Notes: a model not told the origin generated them from the letters alone. A DNA stretch of 9,621 bases from Planctomycetota bacterium (GCA_030637065.1 DAOVVQ010000149.1:1-9621), one strand, 5' to 3'; shown: positions 1 to 6,746, numbered from the stretch's first letter. Numbers and translations: made by a program.

Positions 1-600
1 GGAGCGCCCTATCCGGGTACATACGCGGCCTTGGGCTGCGGTTCGATTGGCGGATACGCCGAAAACAATCTCGTTCACACCGATTTCGACTGGCCCACAA
101 CCCGCCAGGGGGCCGAGGTTATCGACGAACGCTGCGCATCGTGCCACCTCAAAAACGATGTCCTCCCTTTGGCAATGTCGGATGAACGCAAGCTGTCCTT
201 CTGGCGTTTCGACATGGATGACCCCCGCCTGAAACTGAGCAGGCATATAGTGTTTAACCTCAGCCGTCCCGAAAAGTCACTGCTTGTGCTGGCTCCGCTT
301 AGCGAGTCAGCCGGCGGACTTGGTCTTTGCAATAGCGGCGGTGAGCCGGCGAATATCTTTGCCACCGTCGACGACCCCGATTACCGCACACTGCTTGCAA
401 TGGTCGAGGCAGGCAGGGCGTATCTTGAGAAGATCAAGCGATTCGACATGCCGGATTTTCAGCCGCGACCTGAGTATATTGACGAGATGAAACGCTACGG
501 TGTTCTGCCAGCCGGCCTTGCGCCGACGGCCAGAATAGACCCGTACGAAACCGACGACGCATACTGGCGATCGCTCTGGCATCAGCCGGACAATCGTTGA
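1..600 (+). CDS. HzsA-related c-type heme protein, C-terminal part (5' truncated)
   Basis: Frame 1 is open from the first base to the TGA at 598-600, so this is the last 199 residues of a longer gene; the TTG at 31 is not needed as a start. A c-type heme attachment motif CASCH is encoded at 133-147. After it come blocks that I recognise from planctomycetal proteins related to the hydrazine synthase alpha subunit: an R-x-IVFNLSRPEKSLLVLAPL stretch, a GGLGLCNSGG loop, DDPDYRTLLAMVEAG, and the ending RFDMPDF-x-PRPEYIDEMKRYGVLP. Family members are usually exported and combine an N-terminal propeller with this heme region, but the N-terminal part is outside the window. Only one CxxCH is visible here. 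The likely role is extracytoplasmic electron transfer or redox catalysis; true hydrazine synthesis is not implied, because many non-anammox planctomycetes carry such homologues. The last 22 codons recur at 4451-4514, and the stop codon overlaps a strong promoter. Confidence 0.8.
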   Translation, partial: GAPYPGTYAALGCGSIGGYAENNLVHTDFDWPTTRQGAEVIDERCASCHLKNDVLPLAMSDERKLSFWRFDMDDPRLKLSRHIVFNLSRPEKSLLVLAPLSESAGGLGLCNSGGEPANIFATVDDPDYRTLLAMVEAGRAYLEKIKRFDMPDFQPRPEYIDEMKRYGVLPAGLAPTARIDPYETDDAYWRSLWHQPDNR

Positions 601-640
601 CAAAGCAGGTCGGCAGGATTATAATCTCCTTCGTGGTTCT
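537..640 (+). repeat. Direct repeat, copy 1: gene tail plus promoter
   Basis: Aligned to 4451-4554 with a constant offset of 3914 and no gaps. The coding part 537-600 matches at 60 of 64 bases; the non-coding part 601-640 matches at 26 of 40, with the identity concentrated at GGCAGG and TTATAATCT around the -10 box. Before 537 the similarity stops abruptly. This copy is the functional 3' end of the HzsA-related gene. Confidence 0.85.
597..625 (+). promoter_or_regulatory. Consensus-like sigma70 promoter overlapping the upstream stop codon
   Basis: TTGACA at 597-602 and TATAAT at 620-625 are separated by exactly 17 bp, matching the housekeeping sigma factor consensus in both hexamers. The -35 box includes the TGA stop of the HzsA-related gene. 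Transcription would begin near 632 and give a leader of about 258 nt before the ATG at 890. No extended -10 TGn is present. Both boxes and their spacing recur at 4511-4539 (TTGACG there). That planctomycetal sigma factors use this consensus is assumed. Confidence 0.7.
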
Positions 641-889
641 TATCACCGCTTGGTATGTTCAAAACCCAAAAAGCTGAAAAAGCAAATACTGAAAAGGTGA
701 AATCTGGAGAGGTAAAAATAGAAGACAATATCTGAAAAGATAAAGACTGATTCCGCCCCTAAGAAGAATAGAAGAAAAAAGAAAAAGTGAAAGCAGGAAA
801 CGCAATAAAAAACCTTTAATCGACATCTGTATGCTTATCAGTCGGAGAATATTAAGTGACCATCAATTAGATAACAGGAAGCTATCAAG
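601..889 (+). other. Purine-rich, low-GC leader / intergenic region
   Basis: A gap of 289 bases between the HzsA-related gene and the propeller gene. By hand count, 661-840 is about 33% GC, clearly below the flanking genes, and 661-720 is about 75% purine on the + strand, with repeated TGAAAA words. I see no intrinsic terminator (no stable stem followed by a T-run) and no recognisable riboswitch. It holds the promoter at 597-625, a 26-codon reading frame at 655-735 and the ribosome binding site AGGAAG at 876-881. The length and skewed composition suggest an unstructured 5' leader, possibly with a post-transcriptional role. Confidence 0.6.
655..735 (+). CDS. Possible 26-residue leader peptide, Lys/Glu-rich
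   Basis: ATG at 655 opens a 26-codon frame ending in TGA at 733-735, inside the predicted leader and about 23 nt after the predicted transcription start. The peptide would be highly charged (many Lys and Glu), with no hydrophobic segment and no recognisable family. No convincing Shine-Dalgarno sequence precedes it, and purine-rich DNA tends to give Lys/Glu codons by chance, so it may be spurious. If real, it would be a leader ORF rather than an enzyme. Confidence 0.15.
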   Translation: MFKTQKAEKANTEKVKSGEVKIEDNI

Positions 890-3800
890 ATGAGACAATA
901 CTCATTCATCAGGCTCACAGTATGGCTGTTGATCTTTACCTGGAATTTATCCCCTGTGGCCCACGCCCGATCCGCTCGGGATATCGTCGAACAGAGCGGA
1001 GTCAAGGGAGGGCTGGTCGTCCACGTCGGTTGCGGTAATGGCCAACTGACAGCCGGTCTGTGGGTTAATGATCGCTATATCGTTCACGGATTAGACAGCG
1101 ACGCGGCTGACATTGAGAACGCACGGAAACAGATTGGGCGATACAATCAGAATGGAACCGTATCGGTCTATCGATGTGACAGCGGTTTGTTGCCTTACGC
1201 CGAAAACGTTGTCAATCTTTTGATCGTCGAAAAAGGCGAGTCAGTCGGTGCAGAAGAGATCCATCGCGTCCTTGCGCCTCTTGGGTGCGCGATGTTGGCC
1301 AAAACAGTAACTAACCAAAATATTGCTGAGAATCTGAAGAAACTGGGCTTTGTGACGGGCGAGAAGTCCGGCTGGGGTGTTTGCAGGAAGTTGTGGCCCG
1401 AGGGCATTGACGAGTGGAGTCACTGGCTGCATGGACCCGACGGCAATCCTGTGGCAAAGGATACCGAGGTCGGGCCGCCTCGCCAGCAGCGATGGAAGGC
1501 CGGGCCGCGCTGGGAGCGGGCGCATGAGTTCAATCCCAGCCATACGACGATGGTTACTGCGGGTGGGCGGTTGTTCTATACGCAAGACGACGGATTGGTC
1601 GGTATTACGGATGAGCGTTTCGAGCCGCGATGGACGCTGCGGGGTCGCGATGCCTTTAGCGGTGTGGCGCTTTGGGCTCGCGAATTGCCCAACTGGAGTT
1701 ATCGGCAGTGGAATAACACGACATTAAGGGCTCTGCCGATAACGCTGACCCGGCGGATGGTTGCCCGCGAAGATCGGCTTTACATGACTATGGGGTACCG
1801 CGCAGCCGTTTCGGAACTGGATGGGGCGACCGGCGAAACTCTCAGGGTATTCGATGAGACGGAATTTGCGGATGAGCTGGTTCTGGCTGACGGCGGGCTT
1901 TATATGATCATCCCCGCTATCGACACCATCGAGCCTGGAAAATTGGAAAGGTTCCATTATCTGGCAATCGCCGAATCCAACACATTAGCCAAACTCGACC
2001 TGAGGAGCGGCAAGATCGTCTGGCGGGCAAAACTCGGGCCGGTTACTCCCCTTAGCCTGGCTGTGTCGGGCGATAAGGTTGTCGTAAACGAAAAAAACGA
2101 CCTCCTCTGTTTTAACGCAGGCAGTGGCAATAAATTATGGCGAGCGGAAAATGTCGGCCAATCACCGTATGGTCAGGCCGATGGGGTCAAATTGGCGAGC
2201 CAGCTTGGTGATTTTGGCGCTGTTATAATCGGTAAAGGCGTTGTGCTGGTTGGCGGAACAGAGACGGTCGCGTTGTCGCTTGAATCGGGGGCCGAGTTAT
2301 GGCGTACGGGAAAGCCCACCGGTCATTTCGGCGGCAAAGCAGCGGATATTTTTCTCATCGACGGAGCGGTTTGGGGCAATGGCGGCGGCGGGGCTCTATC
2401 TGTCGACCTGCAAACTGGCGAGCCGCTGCAAAGTGCCGATTTGAGCATTGTAAAAAGCCTCGGCCACCACAGCCGCTGCTATCGCGCTAAGGCTACCAGT
2501 AATTATATCCTGACGCCGAATCGCGGCGCCGAATTCCTTAGCGTTACCGGCGGGGAGTCATTCCGCAACGACTGGGTGCGTGGGGCCTGCCGCTATGGTG
2601 TAATGCCGGCGAACGGATTGCTCTACGCTCCGCCTCACCCATGCATGTGCTACGCCCAGGTGAAACTGAACGGCTTCAACGCCTTAGCCGCCGGCGGCAT
2701 TGGCGGCGATTCATACGAGAATCAGGATTTCAACGGATGCCTGATCAAAGGAGCCGCTTACGACGACAAAACCCTATCCAGGAACAAGAGCACCAACCCG
2801 AGCGACTGGCCGATGCACAGGCACGACCCGCAGCGCCTTGGCGCGAGCGCCACAGATATTTCCGCCGACCTTGCCACCGCATGGTCAGTCTCTTTTACGG
2901 AGAAGGCCGCTTCCGGACAAAATACAAAACTAAGCCAGCCGGTCATCGTCGGCGACAGCATTTTTATCGCCCAAATCGACCGCCACAGCATCGTCTGCCT
3001 GCGCACTTCCGATGGGGCTCCGCAATGGACATTCACAGCAGGCGGCCGCATTGACTCGGCGCCGACGGTGATGAAGGGCCGGGTCTTCTTCGGGTCCGCT
3101 GACGGCTGGCTTTACTGCCTTCGTGCCGCCGACGGCGTTTTGGCCTGGCGTTTTCGCGCTGCTCCCGAGGAGCGGTTCATCGTTTCCTATGACCAGGTCG
3201 AATCGGTCTGGCCGGTCCATGGCAGCGTCATCGTTATCGGCGATCTGGTCTATTGTTCGGCGGGACGCTCGAGCTATCTTGACGGTGGCATATTCATTTA
3301 CGCCTTGAATGTGCGGACAGGCGAGATCAAGCATAGACGCCGGATCCATACCATTCAGCCGCCCGTCGACAAAGATAACCCCACCATACTCAACGAAGGC
3401 TTTCATATCGAAGGGGCCAAATCCGACATTCTGGTCTCCGATGGCCGGGACCTCTATATGGGGCAGGTCCGTTTCGACGGCGCGCTGCGGCGAAAGGAAG
3501 TACCCTATGTAAATCACGACGGCGATACGACCGAGGATATGGATCTCCAGGGCTCGCCGTATCTAAGTGATAATCCTTTCAATGAAATGACTCACGACGA
3601 ATTCCGTTCTAAAGGCGTCCATCGGATCTGGCATCAGGGCGACCGCTCGTTCGGATTGCATCTGCACACGACGACCACTCTTCTCGACGACACGTTTTAC
3701 AATCGCACGTTCTGGTCGTACTCCAAAACCTGGCCCGGTTTCTACCTGAACCATATCGCTGCCAAGGCCGGACAGTTGATCGTGGTCGACAAAGAGGCCA

Positions 3801-4249
3801 CCTATGCCTTCCAGGCCTATCCCAACCGACAAGGCCACAATGGATACTTTGTTCCGGGCGAAAAAGGTTTCGTCGTCATCGCAGACGATAACAATAACGA
3901 GCCGGTCCTCGACCATCGCACCCTCGGTCGCGATAAAGGCATGGGCTTTACTCGTTCGGCCCCCCCTCGTTGGCATCGCTGGATCAAAGTGCGAGCGCGG
4001 GCAATGGCTCGCGCCGGGAAATATCTCGTGTTGGCTGGGACGGACGATGTGATGAACGCCGAAGATCCTTATGCGGTTTACGATGGCCGCCGCGGCGCTC
4101 GATTGCTGCTGCTCGACGCCAAAGACGGCGAGCCGATCTCACAGATCGCTTTGCCATCGCCCCCGGTCTTCGATGGCCTTTCCATCGCTCGAGGGAGTAT
4201 TTATATTTCCCTGGAAAATGGAAGCCTTCTCTGTTTGTCGGCGAAGTAA
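890..4249 (+). CDS. Exported methyltransferase-like / PQQ beta-propeller fusion protein
   Basis: 1119 residues. The start is supported by AGGAAG at 876-881, 8 nt before the ATG, and by an N-terminal signal peptide (hydrophobic WLLIFTWNL, then AHA about residue 26). Residues ~38-150 resemble a class I SAM-dependent methyltransferase: motif I GCGNG at 47-51, an acidic LDSD at 68-71 after strand 2, and a RCDSGLLPYAENVV stretch like motifs II/III. Next comes DEWSHWLHGPDGN and GPPRQQRW, which I recognise from planctomycetal propeller proteins. The rest is PQQ/BamB-like propeller with repeated L-D-x-x-[ST]-G-x-x-x-W units (LDLRSGKIVW, FNAGSGNKLW, LSLESGAELW, LRAADGVLAW, LDAKDGEP); a second propeller block starts with DWPMHRHD near residue 639. 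The reaction is unknown: PQQ-type propellers may bind cofactor, sugars or proteins, and a methyltransferase fold outside the cytoplasm would lack an obvious SAM supply. It appears monocistronic, with its own promoter and structured DNA after it. Confidence 0.85.
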   Translation: MRQYSFIRLTVWLLIFTWNLSPVAHARSARDIVEQSGVKGGLVVHVGCGNGQLTAGLWVNDRYIVHGLDSDAADIENARKQIGRYNQNGTVSVYRCDSGLLPYAENVVNLLIVEKGESVGAEEIHRVLAPLGCAMLAKTVTNQNIAENLKKLGFVTGEKSGWGVCRKLWPEGIDEWSHWLHGPDGNPVAKDTEVGPPRQQRWKAGPRWERAHEFNPSHTTMVTAGGRLFYTQDDGLVGITDERFEPRWTLRGRDAFSGVALWARELPNWSYRQWNNTTLRALPITLTRRMVAREDRLYMTMGYRAAVSELDGATGETLRVFDETEFADELVLADGGLYMIIPAIDTIEPGKLERFHYLAIAESNTLAKLDLRSGKIVWRAKLGPVTPLSLAVSGDKVVVNEKNDLLCFNAGSGNKLWRAENVGQSPYGQADGVKLASQLGDFGAVIIGKGVVLVGGTETVALSLESGAELWRTGKPTGHFGGKAADIFLIDGAVWGNGGGGALSVDLQTGEPLQSADLSIVKSLGHHSRCYRAKATSNYILTPNRGAEFLSVTGGESFRNDWVRGACRYGVMPANGLLYAPPHPCMCYAQVKLNGFNALAAGGIGGDSYENQDFNGCLIKGAAYDDKTLSRNKSTNPSDWPMHRHDPQRLGASATDISADLATAWSVSFTEKAASGQNTKLSQPVIVGDSIFIAQIDRHSIVCLRTSDGAPQWTFTAGGRIDSAPTVMKGRVFFGSADGWLYCLRAADGVLAWRFRAAPEERFIVSYDQVESVWPVHGSVIVIGDLVYCSAGRSSYLDGGIFIYALNVRTGEIKHRRRIHTIQPPVDKDNPTILNEGFHIEGAKSDILVSDGRDLYMGQVRFDGALRRKEVPYVNHDGDTTEDMDLQGSPYLSDNPFNEMTHDEFRSKGVHRIWHQGDRSFGLHLHTTTTLLDDTFYNRTFWSYSKTWPGFYLNHIAAKAGQLIVVDKEATYAFQAYPNRQGHNGYFVPGEKGFVVIADDNNNEPVLDHRTLGRDKGMGFTRSAPPRWHRWIKVRARAMARAGKYLVLAGTDDVMNAEDPYAVYDGRRGARLLLLDAKDGEPISQIALPSPPVFDGLSIARGSIYISLENGSLLCLSAK

Positions 4250-4266
4250 CAGTGCCAGCTATATAA

Positions 4267-4284
4267 TTCTGACATATGTCAGAA
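4267..4284. repeat. 18-bp perfect palindrome
   Basis: TTCTGACATATGTCAGAA equals its own reverse complement over all 18 bases and starts 18 nt after the stop codon of the propeller gene. No T-run follows directly, so it is not an intrinsic terminator by itself. It could be a protein-binding site or an mRNA 3'-end stabilising element; it has no loop, so the DNA form is the more natural reading. Confidence 0.6.
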
Positions 4285-4314
4285 AGGGTAATCTGTTATC
4301 GCTGCCAACGGCAC

Positions 4315-4341
4315 ACGTATGTTCAATACGTCCATTTTTTT
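4315..4341 (+). terminator. Weak intrinsic terminator candidate
   Basis: Arms ACGTAT (4315-4320) and ATACGT (4326-4331) form a 6-bp stem with a 5-nt loop. Three bases later comes a run of seven T (4335-4341), and another six-T stretch follows from about 4346. The placement about 65 nt after the propeller gene's stop codon fits. The stem is short and AT-rich, so efficiency is doubtful. Confidence 0.4.
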
Positions 4342-4381
4342 ATGGTTTTTTAAGCCTTTGATATGAATAATCTTATGGGTT

Positions 4382-4396
4382 CCCTGAAGAACAGGG
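4382..4396 (+). repeat. Short GC-rich hairpin
   Basis: CCCTG (4382-4386) pairs with CAGGG (4392-4396) around the loop AAGAA. It lies 11 nt before the larger hairpin at 4408-4442. No T-run follows. It may be chance or part of a composite structure. Confidence 0.3.
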
Positions 4397-4407
4397 TGTA
4401 TTCCAGC

Positions 4408-4442
4408 GTCAGGTTTGTTTTTGGAACAAAAATAAACCTGGC
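4408..4442 (+). repeat. Long imperfect hairpin just upstream of the repeated gene tail
   Basis: CAGGTTT (4410-4416) pairs with AAACCTG (4434-4440), TTTTT (4418-4422) with AAAAA (4428-4432), a G-T wobble (4417/4433) joins them, and 4408-4409 pair with 4441-4442 (one G-C, one wobble). This gives about 15 pairs closing a 5-nt GGAAC loop. It ends 8 nt before the repeated segment begins. It could act as a terminator-like or processing structure, or mark an old insertion boundary. Confidence 0.5.
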
Positions 4443-4450
4443 AGTGGGGT

Positions 4451-4554
4451 AGACCTGTACGAAACCGACGAGACATACTGGCGATCGCTCTGGCATCAGC
4501 CGGACGATCGTTGACGCGGTTCGGAGGCAGGGTTATAATCTTCTTGGTGCTGTT
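4451..4554 (+). repeat. Direct repeat, copy 2: displaced gene tail plus promoter
   Basis: Second copy of the 537-640 segment, upstream of the GH172-sulfatase operon. It would encode DLYETDETYWRSLWHQPDDR followed by TGA at 4512-4514, an isolated C-terminal fragment of the HzsA-related family without the rest of the gene (a pseudogene remnant). It is 94% identical to copy 1 up to the stop and then diverges, but keeps both promoter boxes at the same spacing. The changed codons (for example Asp-Asp-Ala to Asp-Glu-Thr) suggest that it came from a paralogue or is an old duplication. Confidence 0.8.
4511..4539 (+). promoter_or_regulatory. Sigma70-type promoter for the GH172-sulfatase operon
   Basis: TTGACG at 4511-4516 and TATAAT at 4534-4539, 17 bp apart; only one base differs from the full consensus. 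It lies in the repeated gene-tail segment and overlaps the relic stop codon, exactly as at 597-625. The predicted start near 4546 leaves a leader of about 77 nt to the ATG at 4623, and the dyad at 4580-4596 sits in that leader. Confidence 0.65.
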
Positions 4555-4579
4555 GCCATCATCTGTCGCGAATTGACTG

Positions 4580-4596
4580 AAAATTACTGTAATTTT
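4580..4596. promoter_or_regulatory. 17-bp operator-like dyad downstream of the promoter
   Basis: AAAATTACTGTAATTTT is a perfect inverted repeat: 8-bp arms AAAATTAC and GTAATTTT around one central T. It lies about 34-50 nt after the predicted transcription start and 26 nt before the ATG. Its size and symmetry suit a dimeric repressor acting as a roadblock, which would be expected for an inducible glycan operon. No regulator gene is in the window, so the binding protein is unknown. A small mRNA hairpin is less likely with a one-base loop. Confidence 0.45.
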
Positions 4597-4622
4597 GTTG
4601 TGTCACTACTGCAAGGATTATT

Positions 4623-6734
4623 ATGGTTAAAAAACGTTATTCTGATAGCAATTTATCCAAAGTTTTGCGTTTTCTTCAGTTGCTTTTTTGTATTTGTGCG
4701 GTGGTTGTTGCTGCCTGCGATACTGAAGCGGCCCAGATCACTTTTGAATCCCTGTTGTCGGAGATGGCTGATTTTGATATGCCCGCCAGGTTTCCCCAGC
4801 CGTTTTATTATTGCAAACAATTCAGCAGTTACAACCGCCTTGCGGTAACGCCGGATGACCCGGAAGGGTGGTTTTCCAATGGCGACAACGTGGGCATTTT
4901 GCGTACTGAAGAGAACCATGGACGGCAGGAGCGGGTGTTGATGGATTACGCCGGGCCGGGTGTGATCACTCGGATATGGATGCCGCACAAGCGGCCGGAT
5001 CACGAAAAGCCTCCAATGGATGCGGACACGGTGATCCGTTTTTATCTTAACGGTTCGGATGAACCCGCCATCGAAGCGAAGGTGCATGACCTGATAACGG
5101 GCCGCAATTTTATTAAGCCGCCCTTTGCCTATATCAGTCTCAATGCTGGCGTGGTTTACCTTCCGATCCCGTTTGCGCGCGGCTGTAAGGTCACGCTGGA
5201 CCGTGATCCGTTCTATTACATCATCAACTATCGTGCCTATGACGCTATGGCGAATGTCAAATCCTTTGAAATGCAGCAGTACGATCAGGCCAGACCGGTG
5301 TTAGGTCGCGTTGGCCGGTCCCTGCTGAGCCCGGCTGATTATGCAGATGGAAAATCGACAGCTATGGCTGAGCGTATTACGCCTGGCGCAAAAAAAACGG
5401 TTACGATGCCAGCCGGTCCCGCGGCGGTTCGCTATCTTGAAGTTCAGGTTGGCGGCGATGTCGATCCGCAGATATTACGATCTGCCGTGCTGCGTATGCG
5501 TTTCGACGGCGATGAGACCGTGTGGTGCCCGTTAGGCGACTTTTTCGGCAGCGGCGTCGGGCTAAATCCCTTTAAGGGTAAGTATCGGCAGGTTTCCGCC
5601 GACGGTACGCTACGATGCCGCTGGGTGATGCCCTATCGCAGGAGCGCTGAGGTAACCATAGAGAACCTTGGCGAGAAGACCGTCAATGTCAAAATCAGGG
5701 CTGTTGTTGGGAACTGGGATTGGGACGAGCGTTCAATGTATTTTCATGCCAACTGGCGGTACGAATATCCACTGGCGACGCGGCCCCGGCAGGACTGGAA
5801 CTATATCGAGGCTCGCGGCAGGGGCGTTTATATGGGAGATACGCTGACGGTGATGAATCCGGTCGTCGGCTGGTGGGGTGAAGGCGACGAGAAGATATGG
5901 GTCGACGGCGATACGTTCCCATCTCATTTCGGTACGGGGACCGAGGATTATTACGGTTACGCATGGGGCGGACATGCTACCGCATTCTACGAAAGGCCGT
6001 TCCATGCCCAGATTGTCGCCGGGGCCAATAAGACCCACGGCTATAACGTGCAAACGCGGACCCGCGCCCTTGATGCGATACCGTTCAAAGAGAAGATCAA
6101 ACTGGATATGGAGGTCTGGCACCCTCGCGAGGTTGAGACGGCGTATGCGGTGGGGACGTATTGGTACGGCTTTGGCGGGGTTAAATTCAATCGCGGTGCC
6201 GAATCTGCGCAGGCCAGGCGAACGATCCCTCAGCCGCCGCCGGCGCCTCCTGCTCCCGAGAGGCCGCGACGCGCCGCCGCGGGGCCTGGGCTGGCGCAAA
6301 AAGTGCCCGGTGCAATTGAGTTCGAGGGGTTAAAGCCTGCAAAGGTCAGCGATGGCGCCCAGGTGCTTGAGCGTGGGGTGAAGGCTCTGCGATGGTCTGG
6401 CGGCAAACAATTATTAATCCGCGGCAGCAAAGCCGGAGACTTCGTCGAGTTCGAGATTGACGCCGAGGACGGTGGCGAACGCAAGTTGCTTTTCCATGGA
6501 ACCAAAGGGCCTAATTACGGCAAGTGCCGTTTGCGCGTGCAGGGTAAATTGATCGATCGTGTATTTGATTTTCATTATTCGTCGTTTGTCAAGACCGGGC
6601 CGATCGACCTGGGCGTGTTTACTCCGGAGAGGGGCAGGTTCGTGCTTCGGTTCGAGGCGACGCAATCTGTTTCCGCCGGGCAGGAGCCCAGATCATTCGT
6701 TGGTCTGGACTGCATTGTATTTGAAAAACCTTAA
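4623..6734 (+). CDS. DUF2961 / GH172-family glycoside hydrolase with extra C-terminal domain
   Basis: 703 residues. The ATG is supported by AAGGA at 4613-4617 and by an N-terminal export signal; VAAC with Cys32 fits a lipobox, so it may be a lipoprotein, though cleavage by signal peptidase I near EAAQ (35-38) is possible. The core (~60-530) has DUF2961 hallmarks: QFSSYNRL, GDNVGILRTEENHG, GPGVITRIWMP, and GTGTEDYYGYAWGG at 437-450, where Glu441 lies in the family's most conserved, presumed catalytic segment. GH172 enzymes with known activity act on furanosides such as difructose anhydride and D-arabinan; the substrate here cannot be assigned. A Pro/Ala/Arg-rich linker follows (around residues 535-560), then about 140 residues starting at PGAIEFEGLKPAKV that look like a beta-sandwich, perhaps carbohydrate-binding. 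It is first in an operon with two sulfatases, which suggests a sulfated glycan as substrate. Confidence 0.85.
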   Translation: MVKKRYSDSNLSKVLRFLQLLFCICAVVVAACDTEAAQITFESLLSEMADFDMPARFPQPFYYCKQFSSYNRLAVTPDDPEGWFSNGDNVGILRTEENHGRQERVLMDYAGPGVITRIWMPHKRPDHEKPPMDADTVIRFYLNGSDEPAIEAKVHDLITGRNFIKPPFAYISLNAGVVYLPIPFARGCKVTLDRDPFYYIINYRAYDAMANVKSFEMQQYDQARPVLGRVGRSLLSPADYADGKSTAMAERITPGAKKTVTMPAGPAAVRYLEVQVGGDVDPQILRSAVLRMRFDGDETVWCPLGDFFGSGVGLNPFKGKYRQVSADGTLRCRWVMPYRRSAEVTIENLGEKTVNVKIRAVVGNWDWDERSMYFHANWRYEYPLATRPRQDWNYIEARGRGVYMGDTLTVMNPVVGWWGEGDEKIWVDGDTFPSHFGTGTEDYYGYAWGGHATAFYERPFHAQIVAGANKTHGYNVQTRTRALDAIPFKEKIKLDMEVWHPREVETAYAVGTYWYGFGGVKFNRGAESAQARRTIPQPPPAPPAPERPRRAAAGPGLAQKVPGAIEFEGLKPAKVSDGAQVLERGVKALRWSGGKQLLIRGSKAGDFVEFEIDAEDGGERKLLFHGTKGPNYGKCRLRVQGKLIDRVFDFHYSSFVKTGPIDLGVFTPERGRFVLRFEATQSVSAGQEPRSFVGLDCIVFEKP

Positions 6735-6738
6735 GGAG
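6733..6738 (+). promoter_or_regulatory. Ribosome binding site overlapping the GH172 stop codon
   Basis: AAGGAG begins inside the TAA stop (6732-6734) of the GH172 gene and lies 8 nt before the ATG at 6747. Termination and re-initiation can therefore be linked, consistent with a single mRNA for the operon. Confidence 0.7.
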
Positions 6739-6746
6739 CATTACAG

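Larger units (their letters stand above)
4250..4622 (+). other. Structured intergenic region between two transcription units
   Basis: These 373 bases hold no convincing gene. In order they contain an 18-bp perfect palindrome (4267-4284), a stem with T-run (4315-4341), a short hairpin (4382-4396), a long hairpin (4408-4442), the second copy of the HzsA-like tail and promoter (4451-4554), an AT-rich dyad (4580-4596) and the ribosome binding site AAGGA (4613-4617). The frame that leads into the repeated tail is open from 4371 but has no start codon, and its part before 4451 does not resemble the HzsA family. Confidence 0.6.

Noticed and set aside
1..600. Hydrazine synthase proper, implying an anammox organism
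   Set aside because: Only the C-terminal heme region is visible, with one CxxCH. HzsA-related proteins are widespread in non-anammox planctomycetes, and the sulfatase-rich context suggests a glycan degrader.
2641..2670. Cys-rich PHPCMCYAQ in the propeller protein as a heme site
   Set aside because: The spacing does not make CxxCH, and no His follows the second Cys.
2930..3517. 195-codon open frame on the minus strand
   Set aside because: Fully antisense to the propeller gene; no ribosome binding site or recognisable domain.
4371..4514. Open frame leading into the repeated gene tail, as a small gene of about 48 codons
   Set aside because: It has no start codon or ribosome binding site in frame, and the part before 4451 does not resemble the HzsA family.
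5390..5397. A8 run in the GH172 gene as a programmed frameshift site
   Set aside because: The zero frame continues through a full-length family protein, and no stimulatory structure or useful alternative frame is evident.
5733..6299. 188-codon open frame on the minus strand
   Set aside because: Antisense to the GH172 gene; the Arg/Pro-rich translation is typical of a shadow frame.
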